Below, one piece after another: positions 42,887 to 51,480 of a stretch of DNA of 64,000 bases; within the stretch, counting starts at the first letter, position 1, and every line of letters begins with the position of its first letter. The position numbers and the translations under genes are program-made. Source of the stretch: an uncultured Clostridia bacterium (lineage in GTDB: Bacteria; Bacillota_A; Clostridia; TANB77; CAG-508); contig CANQQF010000005.1 in NCBI GenBank assembly GCA_947625985.1, positions 1-64,000 on the forward strand. The letters run 5' to 3'. The notes under the pieces were generated by a model, which did not search any database, was not told the origin of the DNA, and saw only the letters and a list, made by a program, of their open reading frames with translations.

Positions 42887-44104
42887 TTATCTCCCCTTTA
42901 TCAATTCTGTATATATATTTATAATTTTTTTATAATAAACATCTTTTGAATATAATTTTTTAGCTTGTTCTTTTGCAGTGTCTCCTAATTTCTTTGCTAA
43001 TTCCTTGTTTTTATATAATTTTTCCATTTTATTTGTTAATTGATTTATATCATCATATTTGTAAGTTAGACCTGACTTTTTATTTTTCACAATTTCAGGT
43101 ATTCCTCCTATATCTGTTCCTATTACTGGTTTTCCTATTGCCAACGCTTCCACGATTGAATATGGGCAATTTTCATACCAAATAGATGGAACTACTACGA
43201 ATCTACATTTTCTGATTTTCTCTTTTACTTCATCTTTATTTATAAAACCTAATATTTTTATTCTATGTTGTAATTTGTTTTCTTCGATAAATTTAATAAT
43301 ATTTTCTTTTTCTGGACCTTCTCCAGCAATTTTTAATTCTCCTTTTTTTACATTAGAAAAAGCTTTTATTAAATTTAAAATCCCTTTTTCCTTTGATAAT
43401 CTTCCTATATATAATGCATATCCTTCGTCTTTTCTTTCTATGTCGTATTCTTTAGTATCTACAAAGTTATGTATTGCTATAATCTTATTTTTATCAATTC
43501 CATCTTCAATTAACTTTGTTTTATAAAATTCAGTTGGAGTTATAATTTTGTCTATTTTTTTAGTATATATTTTTTTTATTCTATAATACTTACCTTCTAT
43601 TGCTCCTAAAACACTCTTTAAATTAGAGTTTTTAATACATTTTTTTCTAATACAATTTAAGTATTTTCCATTCATACATTTTTCACATATTTCTTTATTA
43701 CTGTCTAACATTACTATTGAAGGACATATAGCTTGTACATCATGTGCTGTAAATACTATAGGTATATTTCTATTTTTTATAGGTTTTATTATTGATGCTG
43801 AAAGTTGTCTTTGAAAGTTATTAATATGAACAATATCAGGTTTAAATTTATCCAACGCTTCCTCCATCAATTGTTTATTTGCTTTATTGTAAATCACATC
43901 AAATGCTTTTAATTTACTCCCATTATTTAAATCTATTGTTTCTACAAAATATTCCTTACATCCAGTTTCTATATTTTTATCATCTTTCATTGAAAAAAAG
44001 GCTACTTCATGTCCATTTTCTTTTAATAATTCACCTAATTCAAAGTAGTATTTTTCACTTCCACCTTTTAAATAATGAAACTTATTAACTAACAAAATCT
44101 TCAT
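42887..44104 (-). CDS. GT4 glycosyltransferase with cysteine cluster
   Basis: A 405-residue GT-B enzyme: NKFHYLKGGSEKYYFELGEL at the N-terminus, ALYIGRLSKEKGILNLI opening the donor half and ENCPYSIVEALAIGKP (E-x7-E). An insertion with CEKCMNGKYLNC and a following KKC at about residues 138-155 could bind a metal ion and recurs in this GT4 subgroup. AGGAG precedes the ATG. It is the second gene of the operon, directly after the initiating phosphoglycosyl transferase, so it may add the second sugar. Confidence 0.92.
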   Translation of the reverse strand: MKILLVNKFHYLKGGSEKYYFELGELLKENGHEVAFFSMKDDKNIETGCKEYFVETIDLNNGSKLKAFDVIYNKANKQLMEEALDKFKPDIVHINNFQRQLSASIIKPIKNRNIPIVFTAHDVQAICPSIVMLDSNKEICEKCMNGKYLNCIRKKCIKNSNLKSVLGAIEGKYYRIKKIYTKKIDKIITPTEFYKTKLIEDGIDKNKIIAIHNFVDTKEYDIERKDEGYALYIGRLSKEKGILNLIKAFSNVKKGELKIAGEGPEKENIIKFIEENKLQHRIKILGFINKDEVKEKIRKCRFVVVPSIWYENCPYSIVEALAIGKPVIGTDIGGIPEIVKNKKSGLTYKYDDINQLTNKMEKLYKNKELAKKLGDTAKEQAKKLYSKDVYYKKIINIYTELIKGR

Positions 44105-44821
44105 TTATATAGCTCCTTCTTTTCCTATAACAACTTTTGCTGTTTTATATAATAATTTTAAATCTATTTTCAAGTTATGCTTGAAATAGTATTTCATATC
44201 CATATCTAATCTATCATAAAAAGTTACATCACTTCTACCTGATATTTGCCAATATCCTGTTAGACCAGGTGTTAAAGATGTTATGTATTTAAAATATCCA
44301 TCCATTTCTTCTTTTTCTTGTGGTAAATATGGTCTAGGTCCAACTAATGTCATTTCACCTTTCAAAATATTTATTAATTGAGGTAATTCATCGATACTTG
44401 TTTTTCTAATAAATTTTCCTACTTTTGTTACTCTTGGATCTTCTTTAAGTTTTTTATATTTCTTATATTCTTCTCTAGCTTCTTTATTCTCTTTTAAATA
44501 TTTATCAAGTTTTTTATCAGCACCCATAACCATTGACCTATATTTGTACATATTAAATACTTTTCCATTTTTTCCAATTCTTTTCTGAACAAAGAAAACA
44601 GGACCTTTATCTTTTGCTATTAAATTTGCAATAAACAATCCAAATGTAACAGGGATTAATAATATTATTCCAACTATTCCAGCCAATATGTCTATCATTC
44701 TTTTGATTTTTTTTGATACTATTTCTTGAATTTTGCTTTTGTAATAATATGTTTCGATAGGTATCAAAGCTGTTGATGGTTCATCAATTACCCCCTCTAA
44801 TTGATTGCCTCTAACATTCAT
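44105..44821 (-). CDS. Initiating phosphoglycosyl transferase (undecaprenyl-phosphate)
   Basis: A monotopic bacterial sugar transferase (WbaP/PglC-type catalytic part) that attaches the first sugar-1-phosphate to undecaprenyl phosphate. One membrane-inserting helix lies near 41-62; catalytic motifs are KRIGKNGKVFNMYKYRSM, then KTSIDELPQLINILKGEM (the D-E pair) and LVGPRPYLP, ending in GLTGYWQISGR. The 238-residue length shows the short form without the four-helix domain. ATG at 44821 fits AGGA at 11 nt; GTG at 44830 is possible but too close to it. As first gene behind a strong promoter it opens the polysaccharide operon. Confidence 0.93.
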   Translation of the reverse strand: MNVRGNQLEGVIDEPSTALIPIETYYYKSKIQEIVSKKIKRMIDILAGIVGIILLIPVTFGLFIANLIAKDKGPVFFVQKRIGKNGKVFNMYKYRSMVMGADKKLDKYLKENKEAREEYKKYKKLKEDPRVTKVGKFIRKTSIDELPQLINILKGEMTLVGPRPYLPQEKEEMDGYFKYITSLTPGLTGYWQISGRSDVTFYDRLDMDMKYYFKHNLKIDLKLLYKTAKVVIGKEGAI

Positions 44822-44880
44822 TTTTTTCACTATCCTTTTTATATATTTTTTTATTACATAATTCGACTTATTTCATGTTG

Positions 44881-44909
44881 ATTCTATCAAAAAAAACCAC
44901 CAGTGTCAA
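44881..44909 (-). promoter_or_regulatory. Strong sigma-A promoter of the polysaccharide operon
   Basis: A perfect TTGACA and TAGAAT are 17 bp apart on the minus strand. The -35 box sits in the loop of the preceding gene's terminator. The predicted leader is about 50 nt and shows no obvious riboswitch. Confidence 0.8.
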
Positions 44910-44918
44910 GCGGTTTTT
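44889..44918 (-). terminator. Terminator after the VanZ-like gene
   Basis: AAAAACCGC and GTGGTTTTT form a 9-bp stem (one G-T pair) with a 9-nt loop, followed by T, a few bases after the VanZ-like stop codon. It overlaps the polysaccharide promoter. Confidence 0.75.
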
Positions 44919-44923
44919 GGGAG

Positions 44924-45424
44924 TTAACTTTTACTTGATTTATCATTTTTTTCCTTAATATTTTTTTCTATAAATTTATTAACTTTTAAAACTACTATAG
45001 CACCACATACTACTCCTAATGTATCAATCATTACATCTGTTATTTGCCCAGATCTTCCATCAACAAATAATTGATGAATTTCATCAGAAGTCGCATATAT
45101 AAATCCAATAATTATAGCTACTAAAAATCTTTTTTTGTTTTTTATTTCATAAGTACATAAAAATGATGCAAGAGATAAACCTACAACTGCATAAATTGAA
45201 AAATGTGCACCTTTTCTTATAGGTGTTTGATATTTTTCAATAAGTATTGCTTTTTCCTCTTGTGTTATATTTTTATAACGTGGTTGTATATCTATTATTT
45301 TTTCTGCTATTTTCCAACTTGTTCCTTTTGATTCCTCACCATTTTGACTTGAAAAACCAAATATTATAAAAAATGTCATTATTAGTATTGTCATTGATAT
45401 TACTCTTATTATTATTTTTTTCAC
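44924..45424 (-). CDS. VanZ-like membrane protein
   Basis: A 166-residue protein with four membrane helices, near residues 7-25, 78-94, 100-116 and 130-148. The family marks are FGFSSQNGEESKGTSW after helix 1, RKGAHFSIYAVVGL, and ATSDEIHQLFVDGRSGQITDVMIDTLG. VanZ relatives are linked to teicoplanin resistance in one enterococcal case, but most have no known function. The start is GTG with GAAGGGGC 6 nt upstream. It lies just before the polysaccharide operon, separated by a terminator. Confidence 0.92.
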   Translation of the reverse strand: MKKIIIRVISMTILIMTFFIIFGFSSQNGEESKGTSWKIAEKIIDIQPRYKNITQEEKAILIEKYQTPIRKGAHFSIYAVVGLSLASFLCTYEIKNKKRFLVAIIIGFIYATSDEIHQLFVDGRSGQITDVMIDTLGVVCGAIVVLKVNKFIEKNIKEKNDKSSKS

Positions 45425-45465
45425 TTTTTAGCCCCTTCTTAATTTATCTATGTTTTTCTGTTTTA

Positions 45466-45765
45466 CTAATGAATATTACTTCTTAATTCTAATTTTCTTA
45501 ATCTACTATCAAATTGTTTGTAATCTAATTCATTTTCTTCTATATGTCTATCTAATTTTTCATCTATAGCATCTAGTTTTTGACTCATTTTTGTTTGTTC
45601 GTTTAAAATATTTGCTAAGTTATTTTTTAGTACTCTAATTGAATTATCAAACTTTTTATCTATAGTATTTATCTTCTCATCCATAGTATTTAGCTTTTTA
45701 TCCATAGTATTTAGTTTTTTATCAAACATTTTCTCAATTTCTTCTAATAACTTTTCGTTTGTCAT
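45466..45765 (-). CDS. Small coiled-coil protein
   Basis: A 99-residue hydrophilic protein dominated by heptads: three successive near-copies of the seven-residue unit KKLNTMD/EKINTID and then long helices with EKLDRHIEE. No membrane segment or known domain. An AAAGGATG site precedes the ATG by about 9 nt. Similar short heptad proteins occur as scaffolds or phage-tail-like relics; I cannot choose. It is 41 nt upstream of the VanZ-like gene. Confidence 0.68.
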   Translation of the reverse strand: MTNEKLLEEIEKMFDKKLNTMDKKLNTMDEKINTIDKKFDNSIRVLKNNLANILNEQTKMSQKLDAIDEKLDRHIEENELDYKQFDSRLRKLELRSNIH

Positions 45766-45822
45766 TATACATCATCCTTTCATATTTGGTATATATTTTT
45801 TTACCCCTTTGAAAGTCAATAA

Positions 45823-45872
45823 AAAAACATAGATAAATTATGCTATATTTTAACATTATTATCTATGTTTTT
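45823..45872. terminator. Terminator after argS
   Basis: Perfect 14-bp arms (45823-45836 and 45859-45872) with a 22-nt loop; the minus-strand 3' arm ends in seven T. It stands about 65 nt downstream of the argS stop codon. Confidence 0.7.
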
Positions 45873-45935
45873 CAACCTAAACTTGTCAACATTTTATCGC
45901 ATTTTTCTCGCTTATTTTCATTTATAGGTAAAATT

Positions 45936-47651
45936 TTACATTTTTTCTGGCATTTGCATTCCTAAAAGTTCTGAACCTTTTTTCAAAACGTCTCCTGTTG
46001 CACGTGTAAGATATACTCTAGCGTTTTGAATTTTTTCTTCTTCACCTATTATTTTATTTTCATTATAAAAACTACTATATGCTTTTGATAAATCTAATAA
46101 ATATCTTGTTAATATTGATGGTTCTTCTTTTTGAGTTACTTGCTCTAATGTTTCTTCAAAACGATAAATTAATTTTAAAACTTCTTGTGAATATTCGTCT
46201 TGTAATTGTGAAAAATCTATTTCTGCAATTTCTGGTATATTATCTAATTTATTTAATACACTTTGTGTACGTACATATGTGTATTGTACATATGGTCCTG
46301 TTTCTCCTTGGAAATTTAATACTGTATCCCAATCAAATATTATATCCTTTACTCTGCTTGTTGATAGATTGTTAAATATAACTGCTCCAACTCCTACCTT
46401 TTTAGCTATTTCTTCTTTATTCTCTAAATCTGGGTTTTTACTTACAATAATATTTTCAGCTCTTTCTATTGCTTCATTTAATAAATCTTCAATTTTTACA
46501 ATATTTCCTTCTCTTGTAGACATTTTTCCGCTTGGAAGTAATACCATTCCGTATGATACATGTTCAAGTCCTTTTATATATTTCTCATCTAATCCTAAAT
46601 ATTTTGCAACTGTAAAAACTTGCTTAAAGTGTAATATTTGCTCATATGATGTTACATATAGCGCTTTATCAAAATCATAAGTTCTTGCACGATAAAGAAT
46701 TGCTGCTAAATCTCTTGTAGCATATATTGATGAACCATTTGTTTTTTGTATTATACATGGTGTATCTATTCCTTGATCTTCTAAGTTAATTATTCTTGCA
46801 CCTTGTGAATTTTCAAGTTTTCCTGATTTTTCTAAAATATCAATTACTTCTCCTGTTTTTTTAGCTATAAATGATTCTCCATCCCACGAGTCAAATTTGC
46901 TTCCTAGCAAATCATATATTTTTTGAAATTCTTTTATACTAACTTCTTTAAATCTTTCCCATAATCCTACACAGTATGGATCTCCTTCTTCTAAATCTTT
47001 AAAGTTATTTCTGCATGCTTCTAAAACACTTTCATCTTCTTTACATAAATTATTTATTCTAATGTATATTTTCATCAATTCAGCAATTGGATTTTCGTCT
47101 ATATTATATTCGTCTCCCCAACGCTTATATCCTTCAATTAGTTTTCCAAATTGTGTTCCATAATCTCCTAAATAATTTATTCCTATGGTATTATACCCTA
47201 GGTATTTATATATATTATATAAAGCTCCTCCAATCACTGTTGTACGTAAATGTCCAATGTGAAAAGGCTTTGCAATATTTGGTGCTGAATAATCTATTAC
47301 AATATTTTTTCCTTTTCCAATTTTTGAACTTCCATATTCCCCTTGACTTGAAAAGTCTGCTAAAACTTGTTTTGCTATTTCTTCTTTGTTTATGAAAAAG
47401 TTTATGTATCCACCTGCTGCCTCAACTTTTTCTATATTTGTTTTTTCTAATTCTTCTTCTAATTCTTCTGAAATTTTTCCTGCTATTACAGGTGGTGCCT
47501 GTCTTCGTTCTTTTGCTAATCTGAAACAAGGGAATGCATAATCTCCATTTTTACTTTCTTTAGGTCTTTCTATAAGGCTCTCTATTTCTTCTATTTTCAT
47601 GTTAACTTTTGGAGCAATCTTTATTGCTATTTCATTTTTAAATTTGTCCAT
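45936..47651 (-). CDS. argS: Arginyl-tRNA synthetase
   Basis: A class I aminoacyl-tRNA synthetase of 571 residues charging tRNA-Arg. The ATP-binding HIGH element is seen in NIAKPFHIGHLRTT (about 129-142) and the KMSKS element as KMSTREGN near residue 378. The N-terminal Add-1 domain and the C-terminal DALR anticodon domain (PSILTRYLLDLSKAYSSFYN) are present. Length is normal. AGAAGGGA precedes the ATG, and a sigma-A promoter at 47684-47712 overlaps the end of the upstream gene. Confidence 0.97.
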   Translation of the reverse strand: MDKFKNEIAIKIAPKVNMKIEEIESLIERPKESKNGDYAFPCFRLAKERRQAPPVIAGKISEELEEELEKTNIEKVEAAGGYINFFINKEEIAKQVLADFSSQGEYGSSKIGKGKNIVIDYSAPNIAKPFHIGHLRTTVIGGALYNIYKYLGYNTIGINYLGDYGTQFGKLIEGYKRWGDEYNIDENPIAELMKIYIRINNLCKEDESVLEACRNNFKDLEEGDPYCVGLWERFKEVSIKEFQKIYDLLGSKFDSWDGESFIAKKTGEVIDILEKSGKLENSQGARIINLEDQGIDTPCIIQKTNGSSIYATRDLAAILYRARTYDFDKALYVTSYEQILHFKQVFTVAKYLGLDEKYIKGLEHVSYGMVLLPSGKMSTREGNIVKIEDLLNEAIERAENIIVSKNPDLENKEEIAKKVGVGAVIFNNLSTSRVKDIIFDWDTVLNFQGETGPYVQYTYVRTQSVLNKLDNIPEIAEIDFSQLQDEYSQEVLKLIYRFEETLEQVTQKEEPSILTRYLLDLSKAYSSFYNENKIIGEEEKIQNARVYLTRATGDVLKKGSELLGMQMPEKM

Positions 47652-47683
47652 ACTATCCCTTCTTTCTATAAAAAATTACTTCC

Positions 47684-47712
47684 ATCATACACTATTTACA
47701 AAATATTTTCAA
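47684..47712 (-). promoter_or_regulatory. Sigma-A promoter of argS
   Basis: TTGAAA and TATGAT are separated by 17 bp on the minus strand. The -35 box lies within the last codons of the DUF4363 gene. Confidence 0.65.
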
Positions 47713-48085
47713 GTTTAAAGCTTAATTTCTCTTGAATATGGTTAATGATATAAACTGTTCTATCCAATTCGACTACAGCTTCTTTATATTCTTCTACTTC
47801 AACATTACTTTTTGTTTCTGCTAAACCTTCCTGAACTTTTTCTAGTTCATCATGCTCTATAAAATAAGCTAATTCCGTATATTTTGATTCCCAATAATTG
47901 AATACTTCATCCATTTTTTTATTTGGTTCTTCAGAGCTAGCTTCTTCCTCAGATATAACATCTCTTAGCCCTTGTAGTTTATTTGTTATTTCTGTTACAA
48001 ATGAGTCTGCATAGGCATAACTCACATTATTTCCAATAATTATAATTGCAATCGAAATTATACAAATTATAGTTTCCTTTAACAT
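47696..48085 (-). CDS. DUF4363 family secreted protein
   Basis: A 129-residue protein with a signal peptide or anchor (about residues 1-26, ICIISIAIIIIGN) and then an all-helical domain, with NYWESKYTELAYFIEHDELEKV and LDRTVYIINHIQEKLSF as recognisable DUF4363 stretches. The family commonly follows yetF in Clostridia, as here. The ATG at 48085 is preceded by AAAGGAAG at 6 nt; the longer frame would overlap yetF. Function is unknown. Confidence 0.85.
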   Translation of the reverse strand: MLKETIICIISIAIIIIGNNVSYAYADSFVTEITNKLQGLRDVISEEEASSEEPNKKMDEVFNYWESKYTELAYFIEHDELEKVQEGLAETKSNVEVEEYKEAVVELDRTVYIINHIQEKLSFKLENIL

Positions 48086-48086
48086 T

Positions 48087-48761
48087 TTACTTCCTTTCTT
48101 TTTTTTGGCAGAAAAATTGTCCTTTCCCATCTATTGTTGCTACTAAAGTTTCTTCTGGATCAAATCCAAATTTCTTTACTTCTTTTTCTAACCATACATA
48201 ATTTTTTCCTAATTTTTTTAAATTTTCAAACATTATCCTTCCATCAACTATTAAGTCATATGATATTCCTTCATAATCTGTTTGTAAATTTAAATCTTCT
48301 ACAGTTGTTGTCCTTTTTTCCGGCTTTAATATTACTGTAACTTCTCCACTAGTTTCTAGTATTGCATATTCTACATCACCTAATGAATATACATCTTTAC
48401 TTCTTAGTCTTTCTTCTAATTCGTTTATTGTAAATCGTTCTTTTCTTAATACATGTTCATCAATTTTACCTCTATTAATTAAAAGACTTGGCTTGCCACA
48501 CATAATTTCTCTAATTTTTGTACTTTTTAAATTTAATACTGAGATTATCAAATGCATTATTAAAAGTCCAAGTATTGGTATTATTCCGTTTGAAATTGGA
48601 ACTCCAATTTCAGCCATTGGAATTGAAGCTAAATCTGCAATCATTATAGATATCGCTAATTCAAATGGTTGCAACTGACTTATTTCTCTCTTTCCCATAA
48701 ATCTCATTACAACAAGTACTAAAACATATAAAATTATTGCTCTAACAAATGTAGTAAGCAT
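48087..48761 (-). CDS. YetF-like DUF421 membrane protein
   Basis: A 224-residue protein with three N-terminal membrane helices (about 3-20, 35-50, 58-78) and a cytoplasmic DUF421 domain. Family signatures are VMRFMGKREISQLQPFE at about 19-35, GKPSLLINRGKI near 91-102 and LRSKDVYSLGDVEYAILE near 119-136. YetF-type proteins are tied to spore or envelope functions in Bacillus, without a known activity. The ATG at 48761 has GGAGG 5 nt upstream; an earlier ATG overlaps it. Confidence 0.92.
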   Translation of the reverse strand: MLTTFVRAIILYVLVLVVMRFMGKREISQLQPFELAISIMIADLASIPMAEIGVPISNGIIPILGLLIMHLIISVLNLKSTKIREIMCGKPSLLINRGKIDEHVLRKERFTINELEERLRSKDVYSLGDVEYAILETSGEVTVILKPEKRTTTVEDLNLQTDYEGISYDLIVDGRIMFENLKKLGKNYVWLEKEVKKFGFDPEETLVATIDGKGQFFCQKKERK

Positions 48762-48946
48762 TTTTACCTCCATTTTTTATTTTTCTATTTTTTAGTATTT
48801 TTTACATTTTATTATTTTTTTATACTATAAAAATTGAATATTTTTATTTTTTTTGTGAATACTATTTTTATAACCTTTTTATTTTTGTTAATAGCAAAAA
48901 TATTTTCAAAAAAATATTTTCAAATAGTTTTAAGGAGGTTGGAACA

Positions 48947-49318
48947 ATGTCAGATAGTCAAAGTACTAGTAATAGTGGTACATCTACTGTATGGCAAATA
49001 ATTGGTAGACTAGTAGCAGCAGGTATTGTTTTAGCTATAACTGCTTTTTTCACTCCTGGATTTACAATTGATAACTTTTGGTCTTTAGCAATTGCTGCAG
49101 TTGTTTTAACTGTTTTAGATTACTTAATTGTAAAATTTACAGGAATTCAAGCTAGTCCATTTGGTAAAGGATTTGTTGGTTTTGCCTTAGCTGCAATTAT
49201 TTTATATGTAACTCAGTTTTTTGTAGCTGGTTATACTATATCTTGGATGGCAGCCATTATAGGTGCTGTTATATATGGTATTGTTGATTACTTTATACCA
49301 GGAAATCAACAAATGTAG
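48947..49318 (+). CDS. Holin-like four-helix membrane protein
   Basis: A 123-residue protein with a Ser/Thr-rich start of about 15 residues and four hydrophobic helices (about 16-35, 44-62, 74-92, 97-115) with motifs FFTPGFTIDNF and DYFIPG typical of the phage-holin-4 superfamily of chromosomal bacteria. There is no lysis cassette beside it, so this is not a phage gene; such proteins are widespread and uncharacterised. AAGGAGG precedes the ATG, and a terminator follows at once, so it is a single-gene unit. Confidence 0.85.
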   Translation: MSDSQSTSNSGTSTVWQIIGRLVAAGIVLAITAFFTPGFTIDNFWSLAIAAVVLTVLDYLIVKFTGIQASPFGKGFVGFALAAIILYVTQFFVAGYTISWMAAIIGAVIYGIVDYFIPGNQQM

Positions 49319-49320
49319 CC

Positions 49321-49355
49321 AAAAAAAAGGCGTCTTTTAAGACGTCTTTTTTATT
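49321..49355. terminator. Bidirectional terminator
   Basis: AAAAAAGGCGTCTT and AAGACGTCTTTTTT pair (one wobble) around a TT loop, with A and T runs outside. It serves the holin-like gene and the convergent hexapeptide-repeat gene. Confidence 0.85.
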
Positions 49356-50037
49356 TTAACTCTTTTTTTTCATTATCTGTCATGTATAATTGTGGTTTGT
49401 TTGATACTTTCTTTAATTCTGGAATAAATCCTCGAACTTGTGTAAGAGGAAAGATCCAGCTATATGGTCCAATAAATGTTCCTGGAAATGATATTGAATT
49501 TGCTCCCATTCTAGAATTATCTCCTAAAATTAATCCAAAGAAATCTGATCCTGTATTTTGAATTTCGCCTTGATCAAATCTTCTATTTGCTGTTATAACT
49601 CCTGAACCAATTCTAGCACTTTTTCCTAATAAACTATCACCTACAAAAGCTAAACTTGCAACTTTTGCTCCTTTTTGTAATACTGACGCTTTTACCTCTG
49701 AATTAAATCCAATTGAGCAATTATCAGAAATAATAGATCCTGGTCTAATATATGCTCCTGGTTTTATTTCAACATTTTCACCTATGTATACTGGCCCTTC
49801 TATTGTAACTCCACCATATATTTTTGTTCCTTTTCCTATATAATAGTTTCCTATAAGTGTAGCTTTTCCTAGAAGTTCTCCATTATTTTCTTTTACACCT
49901 TTTTCTTGAATTTCAGCTTTTAAATATTCTTTAGCTTTATCTCTTATTTCCCACACATTTTTAACATCTGTTAATAACTTTTGAAAAATCTCGTTATCTT
50001 TATAATTTTTGAAATAATATTGATATTTTGTTTTCAA
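49351..50037 (-). CDS. Left-handed beta-helix (hexapeptide) protein, GlmU-C-like
   Basis: A 228-residue protein whose middle is a series of hexapeptide turns: LIGNYYIGKGTKIYGG, VYIGENVEIKPGAYIRPG and IISDNCSIGFNSEVKAS, like the acetyltransferase half of GlmU or sugar-phosphate nucleotidyltransferases. It has no nucleotidyltransferase domain. It follows the UDP-sugar pyrophosphorylase-like gene by 21 nt, so the two may split the tasks of one pathway. TTG is the start, with GGGGTG 7 nt upstream. A bound acyl-CoA and a sugar acceptor are assumed. Confidence 0.85.
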   Translation of the reverse strand: MKTKYQYYFKNYKDNEIFQKLLTDVKNVWEIRDKAKEYLKAEIQEKGVKENNGELLGKATLIGNYYIGKGTKIYGGVTIEGPVYIGENVEIKPGAYIRPGSIISDNCSIGFNSEVKASVLQKGAKVASLAFVGDSLLGKSARIGSGVITANRRFDQGEIQNTGSDFFGLILGDNSRMGANSISFPGTFIGPYSWIFPLTQVRGFIPELKKVSNKPQLYMTDNEKKELK

Positions 50038-50058
50038 AATTCAACACCCCTTTTATAT

Positions 50059-51309
50059 CTATTTTTGAATTTTTTGCCAAAACTTCTCATATAATTCTTT
50101 TGCCGTTTTTGGACTATCTGCTCCTTCTTTATTTTTAACTGGTGCAAATTCGTCTTCTCTTTTTACTCGTAATACTGCCATATTGTCAAATAAATCAAAA
50201 GCGTCAAAAATAAATGCTTCAAATTTATATGCATTTGGTTCTTCTGGAATTATTTCCTTTCCTTCTTCATTTATGTATGAATTTCTCTTAATTGCTGTAT
50301 GATAAATTAAAATTTCTTTACTGATTTTTTCAACTGCCTCTATACTAAATAAGTGACATGCAATATTTGATTCTCCAAAACGTAACTCGCCATTAACATC
50401 TTTTTCTTCTGCCATTTCTTCTGGCAATTCTGAATATTCAATTACTTTTGGATGATTATTCATTTTACAGAAAACTCCAACTTTTTCATGTGGGTTTGCT
50501 TTAACGACAGATTTAGAACCAATTTCAAGATTCTTGTCAATTGTCATTCCAAGTAGTGTTGTGTCTGCTAATTTTGCAAGTACATTATCAACTCCACCTA
50601 TAAACACCCATTTAATTCCTCTTTCTTTCATATCTGCAAGTGCTCCTGTTGAGCGTAATGAAGAGAAAACTCCACCATTTCCATCAGATGCTTCTTTTAT
50701 TTTCATGTATTTATCTATTAAAAGTTTTCCATCCATATCTAACAAAGGTAGTTCGCCTTGCATAAATAAAGTTACATTTTCCTTATTATATCCAAAATAG
50801 TTATTCTTTTTTAGGAAATCTTCTGTAGCTTTATTATTTTCCTTGCTTGTCATTATATACCATGGTATTGATACTCCATATTTTTTATTAGCTTGTTTTA
50901 AACTTTCTGTTAATATCTCAAAAATATATTTTCCTTTTCCATATACATCTAATTTAAATGTTCCCTTTGGTCCGTCATGCCCAAGTCTTGTTCCCTGTCC
51001 TCCAGCCATTGTAACTACTGCATATTTTCCACTTTTAATAATTGATTCTCCAATTTCATCAAATCTTGTTTTTTGTTCATATGTAAGTTTTTCTTTATCT
51101 AAATAATTTATTGCTTCAATTTTATTTTCTTTTATTTCAACTTCCTTTTTAGCATTTTCATATAATTCAGCTAATTCATCAAAATTTATATTTTCTATTT
51201 GTCTTATTAATTTATCTTTTTTTTCACCATCTAATTTATTTAATAGTTTTATAATATGTTCTTGCCCGTAATGCTTCAAAGTTGATTTAACATCTTTATT
51301 CTCTACCAC
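50059..51309 (-). CDS. Eukaryote-type UDP-sugar pyrophosphorylase (UAP1-like)
   Basis: A 416-residue member of the UDPGP/UAP family, making UDP-N-acetylglucosamine or UDP-glucose from UTP and the sugar 1-phosphate. The nucleotide-binding MAGGQGTRLG is at 101-110, followed by GPKGTF, IPWYIMTS near 148, FMQGELPLLD, and VFIGGVDNVLAKLADTTLLG (about 238-257). This family is the eukaryotic form and is patchy in bacteria. GTG at 51309 is the start with AGGA about 11 nt away. A sigma-A promoter is at 51371-51399. Confidence 0.92.
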   Translation of the reverse strand: MVENKDVKSTLKHYGQEHIIKLLNKLDGEKKDKLIRQIENINFDELAELYENAKKEVEIKENKIEAINYLDKEKLTYEQKTRFDEIGESIIKSGKYAVVTMAGGQGTRLGHDGPKGTFKLDVYGKGKYIFEILTESLKQANKKYGVSIPWYIMTSKENNKATEDFLKKNNYFGYNKENVTLFMQGELPLLDMDGKLLIDKYMKIKEASDGNGGVFSSLRSTGALADMKERGIKWVFIGGVDNVLAKLADTTLLGMTIDKNLEIGSKSVVKANPHEKVGVFCKMNNHPKVIEYSELPEEMAEEKDVNGELRFGESNIACHLFSIEAVEKISKEILIYHTAIKRNSYINEEGKEIIPEEPNAYKFEAFIFDAFDLFDNMAVLRVKREDEFAPVKNKEGADSPKTAKELYEKFWQKIQK

Positions 51310-51370
51310 AATTCGCTCATTCCTTTCTATAGCCTTTACTATATTTTATGCCATATTTTCTTATTTGACT

Positions 51371-51399
51371 ATAATATCACATTTTTTTAATTTTGGCAA
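51371..51399 (-). promoter_or_regulatory. Sigma-A promoter of the pyrophosphorylase gene
   Basis: TTGCCA and TATTAT are separated by 17 bp on the minus strand, divergent from spoIVA. Confidence 0.6.
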
Positions 51400-51408
51400 T
51401 TATACTTG

Positions 51409-51437
51409 TCATATTTACTATAGATTACCAATATAAA
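51409..51437 (+). promoter_or_regulatory. Candidate sigma-E promoter of spoIVA
   Basis: TCATATT fits the sigma-E -35 consensus; after 14 bp AATATAAA gives a partial -10 (5 of 8). Mother-cell expression of spoIVA by sigma-E is known in Bacillus, which supports the reading, but the -10 is weak. Confidence 0.4.
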
Positions 51438-51480
51438 TTAATAAAGTATATAGTACAAACATTTTGAAGGAGGTATATAG

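Noticed and set aside
45466..45765. The coiled-coil gene as a phage tail-fibre fragment
   Set aside because: Heptad repeats alone explain the resemblance, and there is no phage context.
48947..49318. Prophage remnant around the holin-like gene
   Set aside because: No endolysin, integrase or phage structural gene is near; the gene has its own terminator and housekeeping neighbours.
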